Counted from the first letter of the stretch, positions 42,525 to 51,410 are shown. The stretch: DNA of 64,000 nt from Paenibacillus aceris (GCF_017874035.1 NZ_JAGGKV010000010.1:62001-126000), one strand, 5' to 3'. Made by a program: numbers and translations. The notes: generated by a model from the letters alone, not told the origin.

Positions 42525-43487
42525 ATGGTAAAGCATCATCAACACAAGATTTTGGATTGTACGATTCGGGACGGCGGTTTGGTGAACGATTGGGATTTTA
42601 GCGTGGAGTTTGTCCAAGACATGTATCGCGGCTTAAGTGCAGCCGGCGTAGAATATATGGAGATTGGCTACAAAAACTCGGAAAAACTGCTGAAAGGCGG
42701 CGCATCCGGCCCTTGGAGATTTTTGAATGAAGCTTTCCTGCGTGATGTCATTACCAAAAAGACAGATACCAAGCTGTCTGCACTCGTAGATATCGGCCGC
42801 GTCGATGAAAGAGACATTTTGCCTCGTGAAGACAGCTTGCTGGATCTAATCCGTGTCGCTTGTTATATCAAGGATGTGGACAAGGGTCTTGAGCTTGTTC
42901 AAAAATTCAACGACATGGGCTATGAAACATCCCTAAACATTATGGCTCTGTCTCATGTAATGGAAAATGAGCTTGTTGAGGCGTTCGAAGAAATTAACAA
43001 AAGCTCTGTTGACGTTGTCTACATCGTAGACTCCTATGGCAGCATGGCTCCTAAGGATATCGATTACCTCGTAACGAAATTCCAGCGTCTGCTTCCTGAA
43101 AAAGAGCTCGGCTTGCACATGCATAACAATATGCAGCTTGCTTTTGCCAACACGATTACTGGCGCATCCAGAGGCGTAACGTTCTTGGATTCCTCCGTAT
43201 ACGGAATGGGCCGCGCAGCAGGAAACTGTACAACAGAATTGCTGCTCAGCTACTTGAAAGGCGCGCGCTACGACATTCGTCCGGTGCTCGAAATCATTGA
43301 GAAACACATGATTACTATGCGCGAGAAATGGGATTGGGGTTACCTTATTCCTTACATGATCGTCGGAGCGCTTGATGAGCATCCGCGTACAGCGATGGCG
43401 CAGCTCAGCTCCGCGGAAAGAAATAACTTCGTTGATTTCTATGACCGTTTGACTTCCGTTGAGACCGTACCTGTTACTAAAGGTTAA
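42525..43487 (+). CDS. HMGL-like/DRE-TIM aldolase-superfamily protein
   Basis: 320 residues with metallolyase motif ILDCTIRDGGLVNDWDF, LHMHNNMQLAFANTITGAS (metal HxH) and GRAAGNCTTELLL. Similar to the catalytic domain of 4-hydroxy-2-oxovalerate aldolase, but no dehydrogenase partner is adjacent. The real substrate is unknown. RBS AAAGGGG; own terminator. Confidence 0.88.
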   Translation: MVKHHQHKILDCTIRDGGLVNDWDFSVEFVQDMYRGLSAAGVEYMEIGYKNSEKLLKGGASGPWRFLNEAFLRDVITKKTDTKLSALVDIGRVDERDILPREDSLLDLIRVACYIKDVDKGLELVQKFNDMGYETSLNIMALSHVMENELVEAFEEINKSSVDVVYIVDSYGSMAPKDIDYLVTKFQRLLPEKELGLHMHNNMQLAFANTITGASRGVTFLDSSVYGMGRAAGNCTTELLLSYLKGARYDIRPVLEIIEKHMITMREKWDWGYLIPYMIVGALDEHPRTAMAQLSSAERNNFVDFYDRLTSVETVPVTKG

Positions 43488-43502
43488 TCCGCTCTAAGTA
43501 TG

Positions 43503-43562
43503 AAACCCCTTGTCGACCCTTCCTAAGGCATCGCCTTCGAATGGATCAGCAAGGGGTTTTTT
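43503..43562 (+). terminator. Terminator of the aldolase-type gene
   Basis: AAACCCCTTG / CAAGGGGTTT stem with a long loop containing a second small hairpin (AAGGC/GCCTT), ending in six T residues. Confidence 0.75.
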
Positions 43563-43582
43563 AGCATTTGCAGGTACAAGCG

Positions 43583-43906
43583 TTATTTGATAATTTTAGC
43601 TGCCACGACGTAGTCCTCTGCATATTCCCGGTCAATGAGGAACGTAAATTCCTCTCCCTCCCTGCGGGCGCTCCCCTTTTTGCGGAATACTTCTATATAC
43701 TCACTGTCAATAAGTTGTTTACATTCCTCATCTGAGTAAATCAAACCGCTCTCTAGACGTTTGAGAGCTTCGACCATCAATTCGCGCGACTTTAATCCGC
43801 CTTCAATTTCCACATAAATTCTTCCGGCAGCATCCTGGTCCTGCAGCAAGATCGCCACTCTCTGTATGGCTTTGTCGCCTGTTTTTTTATCCGGTGATAT
43901 GCTCAT
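43583..43906 (-). CDS. Small hypothetical protein
   Basis: 107 residues with AAAGGAGC upstream of ATG. Mixed alpha/beta with conserved-looking RIYVEIEGGLKSRELMVEAL and EYIEVFRKKG. No signal or membrane segment, family not recognised. Confidence 0.65.
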   Translation of the reverse strand: MSISPDKKTGDKAIQRVAILLQDQDAAGRIYVEIEGGLKSRELMVEALKRLESGLIYSDEECKQLIDSEYIEVFRKKGSARREGEEFTFLIDREYAEDYVVAAKIIK

Positions 43907-44107
43907 CTGTTTTGCTCCTTTATCCGTTTTCTCTGTGCTAGTTTATGTCGGGAAGGGTGACCGCGGACTAGGCAAATGATCACTCTATGAAAGACTGGGC
44001 TATAAGAGCCTGCGTACACATGTATGTAAAAGCACCTAACCTGAGAAACTAAGACGATGAATCGACGCCGCTATCTTAGTTGGAGCTGGGAGTGAATATC
44101 TTTTCGC

Positions 44108-44851
44108 ATGAGCCGCATATTGCTGATCGAGGACGAAGAACGGATCGCCCGCGTGCTGAAACTGGAGCTTGAGCATGAGGGTTATGAAGTACATACCAAA
44201 TCTGACGGGCGCACAGGGCTGGACGCTGCTCTGACTGAGCCCGAATGGGATCTAATACTGCTGGACGTTATGCTGCCTGAGCTAAGCGGCCTTGAGGTCT
44301 TGCGCCGTATACGCCAGGTAAATCCTACACTGCCGATTATTTTGCTGACTGCTCGCGATGCCGTGTCGGACAGGGTCAGCGGATTGGATCAAGGCGCTAA
44401 CGATTATGTTACGAAGCCTTTTGCCACGGTTGAACTGTTGGCACGTATCCGCAGCTTGCTGCGACAGCGAAGTTTGCAGGACCAGCCGGCCGAACAGCCT
44501 CATCTGCTGAAAATCGACGATTTATCGATGGACTTGAAAAGCCGGTCCGTTGTCCGTGAAGGAACTACGATTGAGCTGACGCCAACGGAGTTTGAGCTGC
44601 TGCGATTCCTTATTCAACATCAAGACGAAGTCATGACGAGGGAACAGATCATCTCCGAGGTTTGGGGATATGACTTTGTAGGGGATACGAACGTGGTTGA
44701 CGTCTATATTCGTTATCTGCGGCAAAAGGTGGACAAGCCCTTCTCCTCCAAGTTGATACAGACCATTCGCGGGGTCGGTTATTTGATAAAGGTTGAGTCT
44801 TCACCAGAGGATGCAGCAGGCGGAGATGTCCCCAAAGAGAAGCCCCTATGA
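44108..44851 (+). CDS. OmpR-family response regulator (ArlR-like)
   Basis: 247 residues: receiver with acidic EDEE, phospho-Asp in LILLDVMLPELSG, Lys in YVTKPF; winged helix LTPTEFELLRFLIQHQDEVM...VVDVYIRYLRQKV. A Pro-rich acidic tail follows. Overlaps its kinase by 4 nt. A stem AACTAAGA/TCTTAGTT (44047-44081) lies in the leader. Confidence 0.94.
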   Translation: MSRILLIEDEERIARVLKLELEHEGYEVHTKSDGRTGLDAALTEPEWDLILLDVMLPELSGLEVLRRIRQVNPTLPIILLTARDAVSDRVSGLDQGANDYVTKPFATVELLARIRSLLRQRSLQDQPAEQPHLLKIDDLSMDLKSRSVVREGTTIELTPTEFELLRFLIQHQDEVMTREQIISEVWGYDFVGDTNVVDVYIRYLRQKVDKPFSSKLIQTIRGVGYLIKVESSPEDAAGGDVPKEKPL

Positions 44852-46215
44852 GTCTAAAACTGAAAATTACATTGGGCGTCACTGTCGGTCTTATGTTGAT
44901 CCTTTTTATCAGCTTCACCTTTGTCTACTATATGTTCATTCGAGTGACAACCAAAGGCGAAGCCGATTTGCTCAAAGAAAAAGCCCGAACACTGCTGTTG
45001 AAGGATTTGCCGAATCATCCTGAGTATTGGCGGGACAATTCCCAGATGGAAGAGCTCCTCATCCCGCAGGAAATGCTCCGCTATATTTCTCCGGATGCCA
45101 AAGTCATTTATCAAATCTATTCCGATGAGAACCTGCTTCGCTACCCCGTCATTTATGTTAACAAAGATACAGTCATCGTAGAAACCGCATCAGACGGAAT
45201 TTTTGTTTTTGTGAAAATGCCTGTTTTTAAAGAAGGGCATCAGATTGCAACTTTGGAAATTGGACGCAGCCTGCGCAGATTGGACCAATACGCGAACATG
45301 CTCATCTCTGTCCTTCTCTTAACCTCCACAGGAACGCTGATTTTGGCTCTCGTCGGTGGTTATTTCTATACGAATGTTCTCTTCCGTCCCCTCCATTATT
45401 TTGCAAGCACGATGCAGAACATTGAGCAAAGCGGATCTTTCCGGCATATCAACCTGCCAATGAAGGCGACGAACGACGAAATGATGATGCTTGGAGCCAC
45501 ATTCAATAGGATGATCGACAGGCTGCAGGACATGTTCCAAAAGCAGGAGCAGTTTCTTGCCGATGCTTCCCACGAGCTGCGTACACCGCTCACGATCATT
45601 GAAAGCTACGCCAGCTTGCTGCGAAGATGGGCTTTCCATGATGAGAAATTACGGGAGGAAGCTCTCGAAGCTATCATTTCCGAATCCGCCCAGCTGAAGG
45701 TGCTCACGCAAAATCTACTCTCCCTTACGGACGTTGTCCGGGAAAACTGTGAGCAGAACGTTTCCTTTGACCTGCTTCCACTTGCCCGGCAAACCGTAGC
45801 TTCGCTTCGCATCACATCCGGCAGAGACATTGAGGTACAGCTGGATTCGGACAGGCAAGAGCTTCTTATGGCGGGCGATTCTTATAAAATTAAGCAGCTG
45901 CTCATTATTTTGATTGATAATGCTCTAAAGTACAGCCAACAAAAAGTCGTACTTTCCATAAGTCTTACCGAGGATAAATGGGTCATTCTTAAAGTCGTCG
46001 ATCAAGGCATCGGCATTGCCGAAAATGATATTCCCCACCTCTTCGACAGGTTCTATCGCAGCGATAAAGCAAGGAACCGCAAACAAGGCGGCGTGGGTTT
46101 GGGACTGGCTATCGCCCTGCATATCGTGCAGAAGCATAGGGGTACTATTGAGCTCCAAAGCCGCTTGGGAGAAGGGACTTCGGCTATTGTGAAGCTGCCT
46201 GTAACGTGTCAATAA
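44848..46215 (+). CDS. Membrane sensor histidine kinase (ArlS-like)
   Basis: 455 residues; membrane helices at about 8-30 and 155-178, extracellular domain of about 120 residues, HAMP, HisKA (FLADASHELRTPLTIIESY), N box (ILIDNALKYS), G1 (DQGIGIAENDI), F box (FDRFYRSD), G2 (GGVGLGLAI). Partner of the overlapping response regulator. The sensed stimulus is unknown. Confidence 0.94.
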   Translation: MSLKLKITLGVTVGLMLILFISFTFVYYMFIRVTTKGEADLLKEKARTLLLKDLPNHPEYWRDNSQMEELLIPQEMLRYISPDAKVIYQIYSDENLLRYPVIYVNKDTVIVETASDGIFVFVKMPVFKEGHQIATLEIGRSLRRLDQYANMLISVLLLTSTGTLILALVGGYFYTNVLFRPLHYFASTMQNIEQSGSFRHINLPMKATNDEMMMLGATFNRMIDRLQDMFQKQEQFLADASHELRTPLTIIESYASLLRRWAFHDEKLREEALEAIISESAQLKVLTQNLLSLTDVVRENCEQNVSFDLLPLARQTVASLRITSGRDIEVQLDSDRQELLMAGDSYKIKQLLIILIDNALKYSQQKVVLSISLTEDKWVILKVVDQGIGIAENDIPHLFDRFYRSDKARNRKQGGVGLGLAIALHIVQKHRGTIELQSRLGEGTSAIVKLPVTCQ

Positions 46216-46232
46216 AAACATTTTAATAGGAT

Positions 46233-46264
46233 TCTCACGGTTCTCTCAGAAAGTAGGAATAATC
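46233..46264 (+). promoter_or_regulatory. Possible two-repeat regulatory site upstream of NlpC/P60 gene
   Basis: TCTCA at 46233 and 46244, 11 bp apart, followed 10-11 bp later by AATAAT; reminiscent of response-regulator sites but only two copies. Confidence 0.25.
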
Positions 46265-46419
46265 CAGCAGTACCATAGAGAAAGGGGTTACAAGGTAAAT
46301 AATAGGCGGGTTTTCATCTGGTATACTTGGGGCATGTCAACGAAACAGCCGCAAGTTACTCATATAGAAGAGTTTGGCGAAATCAATTCCAAACAACTCA
46401 ACTCTAGGGGGAAACCAAG

Positions 46420-46941
46420 ATGAAAAACCAAAATAACTGGTACAAAAAATTAGCCATTACGGCCCTGACCGTTTCCATAGGACTTTCTGCAGGAATGATC
46501 TCCACACCTCATCAAGCTGATGCAGCGACGAACTCAACCATCGAAGCATCCATTACGGCTACTTCCCGCGCAAGCCAAGTCATCGGTATTGGTAAGAACT
46601 ATTTGGGAAGACCTTATCAATTCGGCGCAAGAGCAGGCCAAACCAGCACGTTCGATTGCTCGTCTTTCACCCAATACGTGTTCAAGCGTGCAGGCGTTAA
46701 CTTGCCGCGCACATCCAAGGACCAAGCACACGTGGGCAGCTACGTTTCCAGAAGCAACCTTCGCGCAGGCGATCTTGTATTCTTCTCCATTCCGGGCAAA
46801 CCGGGCGTAATTAATCATGTAGCTATCTACATGGGGAACGGCAATCTCTTGCACACTTACGGTGCCGGCGGTGTACGTATTACCAACATTCATAGCGGTA
46901 CTTGGTCATCCCGTTATATGACCGCTCGCCGCGTGCTTTAA
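46420..46941 (+). CDS. Secreted NlpC/P60 (C40) cell-wall endopeptidase
   Basis: 173 residues with Sec signal peptide (ending QADAAT). Catalytic Cys in STFDCSSFTQYVF, His in INHVAIYMGNG and third residue His in LLHTYGAGGV. Single catalytic domain without LysM or SH3 binding modules. Cleaves peptidoglycan stem peptides. GGGGG ribosome site; lies right after the two-component system. Confidence 0.95.
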   Translation: MKNQNNWYKKLAITALTVSIGLSAGMISTPHQADAATNSTIEASITATSRASQVIGIGKNYLGRPYQFGARAGQTSTFDCSSFTQYVFKRAGVNLPRTSKDQAHVGSYVSRSNLRAGDLVFFSIPGKPGVINHVAIYMGNGNLLHTYGAGGVRITNIHSGTWSSRYMTARRVL

Positions 46942-46954
46942 TAGAGCGAGACGA

Positions 46955-46997
46955 AAAGGAGCTAAGCGGCTTGTACCTGCTTAGCTCCTTTATTTTT
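46955..46997 (+). terminator. NlpC/P60 terminator
   Basis: 13-bp perfect stem AAAGGAGCTAAGC / GCTTAGCTCCTTT followed by ATTTTT. Confidence 0.9.
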
Positions 46998-47028
46998 GGC
47001 ATCCACTGCTGCGCTCTAAACTCCCCCC

Positions 47029-47487
47029 TTAATAACGTATATACGCTTCAACGTAATTTTCATTCAAGCCGCGTTTTCGCACTTTAATCTGCAGCAGTCG
47101 CTGCTTGTAGCTCACTCTAGCCGTTCTAGGCAGCACCAGTGTCGGCATCTTCACGATCTTGCTCTTGCCGCTTTGGAAGCCGCTCAGCTTCAGCTGATTC
47201 GATTTCACAAAAACTCGAAGAGCCCTAGGGTCTTCGCCTTTAGCTATTTTCACTTTGATAATGACATGTTCATGCGTTTCAAAAATTTCCGCGCCGGAGG
47301 CTTCCTGGGAAGAAACGCTCGCATCCATGCCCGGCATCGCTTTTTTCAGCATGTCCTGTACATATCCCTCAACCCACGTCATATTATCTAGAAAGGTCTG
47401 CCCTTTTTCACCGAAAGGCAGCTTTTGCCCAAGAAACTTTTCTACGTGCTCCCACTTTAGCCAAGGATGGCGATTAAACCCGCTCAA
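47029..47487 (-). CDS. Hsp20/alpha-crystallin-fold spore protein (GerT-like)
   Basis: 152 residues from TTG 47487, chosen because GAGGTGA lies 5 nt upstream; the frame runs to 47580 without a site and would cover the gerP promoter. The C-terminal half has the beta-rich Hsp20-like core (ETHEHVIIKVKIAKGEDP...VFVKSNQLKLSG). GerT and CotP of Bacillus are Hsp20-like coat proteins; the head-to-head position with gerP supports a spore role. Basic C-terminus (KVRKRGLNENYVEAYIRY). Confidence 0.75.
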   Translation of the reverse strand: MSGFNRHPWLKWEHVEKFLGQKLPFGEKGQTFLDNMTWVEGYVQDMLKKAMPGMDASVSSQEASGAEIFETHEHVIIKVKIAKGEDPRALRVFVKSNQLKLSGFQSGKSKIVKMPTLVLPRTARVSYKQRLLQIKVRKRGLNENYVEAYIRY

Positions 47488-47558
47488 GCCTATCACCTCG
47501 TTTTCTCTTGCAGTATATGTGCCTATGCCCTGATGTGACACTAATCTGAAATTGAGAT

Positions 47559-47586
47559 CACCTCTGGGCGAATACCTCATATACTG
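47559..47586 (+). promoter_or_regulatory. Candidate sigma-K promoter of the gerP operon
   Basis: CAC (47559-47561), 16-nt spacer, CATATACTG (47578-47586), one mismatch from CATAnnnTA. Start codon 35 nt downstream. B. subtilis gerP is sigma-K dependent. Confidence 0.65.
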
Positions 47587-47621
47587 AAAGTGTGATAAGC
47601 CTGAAGCAAGGGAGGCCTAGT

Positions 47622-47849
47622 ATGCCATCTATCGTAGGAAATGTGAAGATCATCAGCGTCGGGTCTAGCTCAGTCGTCCACTTCGGCGACACCTTCATCA
47701 TCGCGCCAAACAGTTCTTCCAAAACATTTGCTGGAGCAGGCTCCTTTAATACGGGTGATTTCCCCCGCATCTATAATGCATATAGTACCACCGTCACGAA
47801 CGACTCGGATCTCATCGAAGCGAACGCCACTAGCGGATTGATCGTCTAG
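47622..47849 (+). CDS. gerPA: Spore germination protein GerPA
   Basis: 75 residues, GGGAGG 6 nt upstream of ATG. MPSIVGNVKIISVGSSSVVH with FGDTFIIAPNSSSKTFAGAG and FNTGDF, as in GerPA/GerPF. Together with the other GerP proteins it allows germinants through the coat. First gene of gerPA-B-C-D-E. Confidence 0.93.
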   Translation: MPSIVGNVKIISVGSSSVVHFGDTFIIAPNSSSKTFAGAGSFNTGDFPRIYNAYSTTVTNDSDLIEANATSGLIV

Positions 47850-47887
47850 GCTGAGCGATTTCAAGCATAGCGAGGTGTTCCTCCACT

Positions 47888-48097
47888 ATGAACATGATCA
47901 TTCATCAAACCATCATGATTCAACAGCTGAAAGTGAACTCCGTTGCCAACTCCTCCGTCCTCCAAATCGGCACCGCGGGATCCATTCGTTCATTATCCAA
48001 TCTGTATAATACAGGCGGCTTTGTTGAGCCTACGCCAGAGCTTGGTTCGAGTGCAGTAAACCCAGTCTCCCTCGTGCGTTTGCCTCCTCCAACCTGA
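47888..48097 (+). CDS. gerPB: Spore germination protein GerPB
   Basis: 69 residues with the family sequence QTIMIQQLKVNSVANSSVLQ and IGTAGSIRSLSNLYNTGGF, then a Pro-rich tail. Second gene of the gerP operon. Confidence 0.93.
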   Translation: MNMIIHQTIMIQQLKVNSVANSSVLQIGTAGSIRSLSNLYNTGGFVEPTPELGSSAVNPVSLVRLPPPT

Positions 48098-48177
48098 CGA
48101 GAGCCAGTACCATGGAAAAAAAGCATTCCTACCCTACAGGTTTTCCTAATAAAAACCGGAAGGAGGTGCCATATAAT

Positions 48178-48933
48178 ATGCATAACTCAATCACATGGCA
48201 GCAATGGGCCCAGCAACTCTCCGCCTATATTGAAATGCAGAAACAACGTATCGATAAACTAGAGCAAACCGTCACAAAACTGCAATCCGACCTCGACGCC
48301 ATGAAGGATCAAAAACGAATCCACATTGATAAAATCGAATATAACTTTGATCAGCTCAAAGTCGAAAAGCTGGACGGAACCTTAACCATAGGCATCAGCC
48401 CTAGTTCGCTGGATAATGTCGACGACTTCACAGTCAATGGTGCCTCAGTAGGCAAGGATGCTGGGCAGAATCAGAATCAGAATCAGGATCAGAATCAGAA
48501 TCCTTTTGCCCAGGGACAGGGTCAAGGGCAGGGACAGGAACTCGGAATCGGGCCTGAACAGGCTGGCTATAGACAAGAGCCGATGACAAAGCAACAGAGG
48601 TCAGATCTAAGGCAAGTTCAATCAGGGGGTGGCATGCAGCAGGAAGTTTCTGATAGCATTGCCCATTATCTGCAGTATGGGCTCCAATCAGACATGCTAA
48701 ATCTGGAAAATAAATACCAGTACCATCTGGATGAAGATTACAAAGATCTCATTGTTGAAGATATTCGTAAACAACTGGATACCCGTATCCAGCATTATGT
48801 CAACCAATACCGCGGCGTTGGATTCAAAGAACCGATGGAGGCCGTAACGACCAGCATTATTGATAAAACCAAGCAAGACATCATCAGCGCGATTGAAAGC
48901 TACATATCAAGTCTACCAAGAAAAGAGGGCTAA
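48178..48933 (+). CDS. gerPC: Spore germination protein GerPC
   Basis: 251 residues from ATG 48178 (AAGGAGGTG upstream; the frame to 48112 has no site). N-terminal coiled coil (AYIEMQKQRIDKLEQTV) and IEYNFDQLKVEKLDGTL, the conserved GerPC segment. An unusual Asn/Gln/Gly repeat region separates it from the C-terminal helical domain; this makes it longer than B. subtilis GerPC (about 205). Confidence 0.92.
   Translation: MHNSITWQQWAQQLSAYIEMQKQRIDKLEQTVTKLQSDLDAMKDQKRIHIDKIEYNFDQLKVEKLDGTLTIGISPSSLDNVDDFTVNGASVGKDAGQNQNQNQDQNQNPFAQGQGQGQGQELGIGPEQAGYRQEPMTKQQRSDLRQVQSGGGMQQEVSDSIAHYLQYGLQSDMLNLENKYQYHLDEDYKDLIVEDIRKQLDTRIQHYVNQYRGVGFKEPMEAVTTSIIDKTKQDIISAIESYISSLPRKEG
48466..48540 (+). repeat. 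Low-complexity CAG/AAT and CAGGG repeats inside gerPC
   Basis: Tandem CAGAAT-type 6-mers followed by CAGGGA/CAAGGG-type 6-mers encode NQ and then GQ dipeptides. In-frame, so copy-number change would alter only length. Confidence 0.8.
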
Positions 48934-48935
48934 TT

Positions 48936-49118
48936 ATGTTCAATTTGCATGTGGAAAACAAACAGATTTTCGTAGGCGATGTCCGAATCGTCGGGGTAGC
49001 CAGCTCCTCCGTCTTTCTCATTGGCGATACGGAAGTGATCTCCTTATCCTCCATGTTCGATACGCCTCCGGAAGCCGTCATCATATCGCCGTACATCCCT
49101 GTGCCGGGAGAGGGGTGA
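48936..49118 (+). CDS. gerPD: Spore germination protein GerPD
   Basis: 60 residues: MFNLHVENKQIFVGDVRIVG, then VASSSVFLIGDTEVISLSSM, the GerPD signature. Starts 2 nt after gerPC. Confidence 0.93.
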   Translation: MFNLHVENKQIFVGDVRIVGVASSSVFLIGDTEVISLSSMFDTPPEAVIISPYIPVPGEG

Positions 49119-49121
49119 GCT

Positions 49122-49583
49122 GTGGCTCGCCTCTCTATCGTTGGCTACGTCTATGTAAATTCCATCGGCTCCAGCAGCGTCATGCAGGTGGGAGACAACG
49201 TTACCACTGCTTTGGAAACCAATGTCTTCGCCGTACAACGCGAAGTTCCAATCTATTACGGGAATGAGGGCAGCTTCAAGGCATATCCTTTCTATCGTCG
49301 CCCAATTCCCGTTCCTCAACCACCTGAGCCTTTCACAATGTGTGTGGATAACTTAGGATCATATATTCGGGTGAGAGGCATTCGTATTCTAGGCGTTAAT
49401 TCCACCTCAGTGCTCCAGATTGGCAGCAATCGCATCATCGGCGGCGAGTCCCGGGTCAAAAACATCCGTCAGTTCGTCACCAATAAACCTGGTCCTCAAG
49501 AACCAACAACCTTCCTCAAGTTGGGCAGCGAGGATGTCATCGGCGGCGTCCTGCCTGCCATCAAGCCTCCGCTTGGCTTATGA
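49122..49583 (+). CDS. gerPE: Spore germination protein GerPE
   Basis: 153 residues from GTG 49122 with GAGGGGTGA upstream. Two GerP-type strands-turn modules: VNSIGSSSVMQVGDN and LGVNSTSVLQIGSNRIIGGE; central AVQREVPIYYGNEGSF. Longer C-terminus than B. subtilis GerPE. Last gene of the operon: no gerPF follows. Confidence 0.92.
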   Translation: MARLSIVGYVYVNSIGSSSVMQVGDNVTTALETNVFAVQREVPIYYGNEGSFKAYPFYRRPIPVPQPPEPFTMCVDNLGSYIRVRGIRILGVNSTSVLQIGSNRIIGGESRVKNIRQFVTNKPGPQEPTTFLKLGSEDVIGGVLPAIKPPLGL

Positions 49584-49595
49584 GGCGGGCAAAAC

Positions 49596-49625
49596 AAAGA
49601 ACCGCCCCAATGGGAGCGGTTCTTT
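49596..49625. terminator. gerP operon terminator (shared with convergent gene)
   Basis: AAAGAACCGC / GCGGTTCTTT with inner CCC/GGG pairing; T's on both ends, so works for both convergent genes. Confidence 0.85.
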
Positions 49626-49634
49626 AAGCGGTGC

Positions 49635-51272
49635 TCACTTCGTGAGCAGCGGCTGGACACGGCTGAGCAGCGTCGCCATCTCTGCGCGCGTCAAAGACGC
49701 GCTAGGGCGGAACGTGCCGTTCGCGAAGCCGTCGACAAGGCCATTGCTGCTCATCGCAGCAATAGCCTCCGCCGACCAGCTTCCTGCCGGCACGTCAGAA
49801 AAGCGCTTCGCAGCGGTAGAACCGCTCTGCGAAGTCAAGTGCAAAGCGCGGGAGAGCAGCATGCTCATCTGCTCCCGCGTCATGATCTGATCCGGCGCGA
49901 AGCGGTCGTCGCTGATCCCCTCGATCAGCCCGCTCTGCTTCGCGATCTGGATATCCTGCCACGCCCAATGGGTGGCTGGCACATCCGTGAACGAGGCGCT
50001 GCTGCCAGCGGCCTCGTTTTTTAAGCCGAGCATGCGCACGATAATCGTCGCGGCTTCTGCTCGCGTGAGCGCCGCGTCCGGCGCGAACCGGTCTGCGGCG
50101 GGGCCTAGCATCCAGCCGCGGTTCGCCGCGGCGAGAACGGCCTCTTGCGCCCAGTGCCCTTGCATGTCACTGAAATAGAAGCCGTCCGACCACAGACCAT
50201 AATAATCCCAGGTATCGGCTGTCTCTTGATTCAGGCTCCAGCTCCCGGTGCCTTTCAAATTGTACTTGCTGACCAGTTTCAGCTTTTCCTTCAACGATTG
50301 TTCGTTCTCGAACCAAACGGTGTAATCCCCTGTCTCTAGCTTATTGCCATTAATGCTAGACTCTACGTCGGTAGGACGGATTGTAAACGTGGCGACAGGT
50401 GACTGGCTGGCAGAATCAAAACGAACAGATCCACCGTACGTAGTAATGAGTTTGCTAAGCGTTTGGGCTGATATGCCTGAGCCGTTAGCAGCTGCATTTT
50501 GATTCCAGTACCTTCCGTAGAAAGGAACCCCCAACACAATTTTATTTGAAGGTGCCTGAGAAACCGCATATTGAATCGATTTCTCCACGAAGGGCAAACT
50601 AGCCACAGGCCCGGGTGTCGGATCTCCTGGATAGCTTTCGTCATAGGCCATGACCATTAAGTAATCACTTACGGCTGCTAACGCCTTATAATCATACAAT
50701 CCAGTCCACCCCGTTGTCGTACCGGTTGGATTGGCGGCCACTGCAACGGAAACTTCCTTGTCGTTCGAAAGCTTTTCACGGAGTATTTTAACCAAATCGG
50801 TGTATTTATCCCGGTAGGCGGCATCCACATTCTCAATGTCCAATTGAATACCGTCGAGGTCGTTATCCTTAATAGCCTTAACAATTTGATCCGCCAGAGC
50901 TTCGCGGCCATCAATCGCTTTCCCCCCAAGTATCCGATCAAAATCATTGCTAAGAAAAGGAACAACCCGCTTTCCTCTCTGATGCATGTCCGTGATGAAA
51001 GAAGCTTGCAGGGTATCCGATAACTGCAGGCTGCCATCTGCATTTATATGAAAATAACTAGGCGCAACGACATCAAGAGTTTGTCCGCTTTTATCCACTT
51101 GTGACGTATACGAACTCGGATTCCCGAAATACATATAAGACATATTGAATTTACCTTGGGTGGAGCTTGCTTGGGCTTGAGCATCATGCGGTCCCGTGCT
51201 TGTCGCTATCGTTAGTATCCCCGCAACTGCTAATGTCACAACGACTTTACGCCATCGCCTTTTGGTGCGCAT
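49635..51272 (-). CDS. Secreted GH18 glycosidase with three SLH domains
   Basis: 545 residues from ATG 51272 (AAGGGG 9 nt upstream). Signal peptide ending AQA. GH18 domain (about 40-360) with catalytic DxxDxE in DLDGIQLDIENVD. Three SLH domains follow (about 365-540; DMQGHWAQEAVLAA, DVPATHWAWQDIQIA, DVPAGSWSAEAI). SLH modules bind pyruvylated secondary wall polymer. Family members (YaaH/chitinase-like) act on peptidoglycan or chitin; substrate not decided. SLH part is GC-rich. Confidence 0.93.
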   Translation of the reverse strand: MRTKRRWRKVVVTLAVAGILTIATSTGPHDAQAQASSTQGKFNMSYMYFGNPSSYTSQVDKSGQTLDVVAPSYFHINADGSLQLSDTLQASFITDMHQRGKRVVPFLSNDFDRILGGKAIDGREALADQIVKAIKDNDLDGIQLDIENVDAAYRDKYTDLVKILREKLSNDKEVSVAVAANPTGTTTGWTGLYDYKALAAVSDYLMVMAYDESYPGDPTPGPVASLPFVEKSIQYAVSQAPSNKIVLGVPFYGRYWNQNAAANGSGISAQTLSKLITTYGGSVRFDSASQSPVATFTIRPTDVESSINGNKLETGDYTVWFENEQSLKEKLKLVSKYNLKGTGSWSLNQETADTWDYYGLWSDGFYFSDMQGHWAQEAVLAAANRGWMLGPAADRFAPDAALTRAEAATIIVRMLGLKNEAAGSSASFTDVPATHWAWQDIQIAKQSGLIEGISDDRFAPDQIMTREQMSMLLSRALHLTSQSGSTAAKRFSDVPAGSWSAEAIAAMSSNGLVDGFANGTFRPSASLTRAEMATLLSRVQPLLTK

Positions 51273-51360
51273 TTTACTCATCCCCTTTTTAAACATAGTG
51301 TCATTACTCTATCATCCTAGAAAACCAATAAATAGGCTAGGAATAAATATTGGTAAACGC

Positions 51361-51402
51361 AAAAAAACCGCTATACAGTGGGCGATGAGCCCCTCTAGCG
51401 GT
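51361..51402 (-). terminator. Terminator of the diguanylate cyclase locus
   Basis: Minus strand ACCGCTA...TAGCGGT stem with a GC-rich interior, followed by seven T residues. Confidence 0.75.
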
Positions 51403-51410
51403 TCGTTGTT

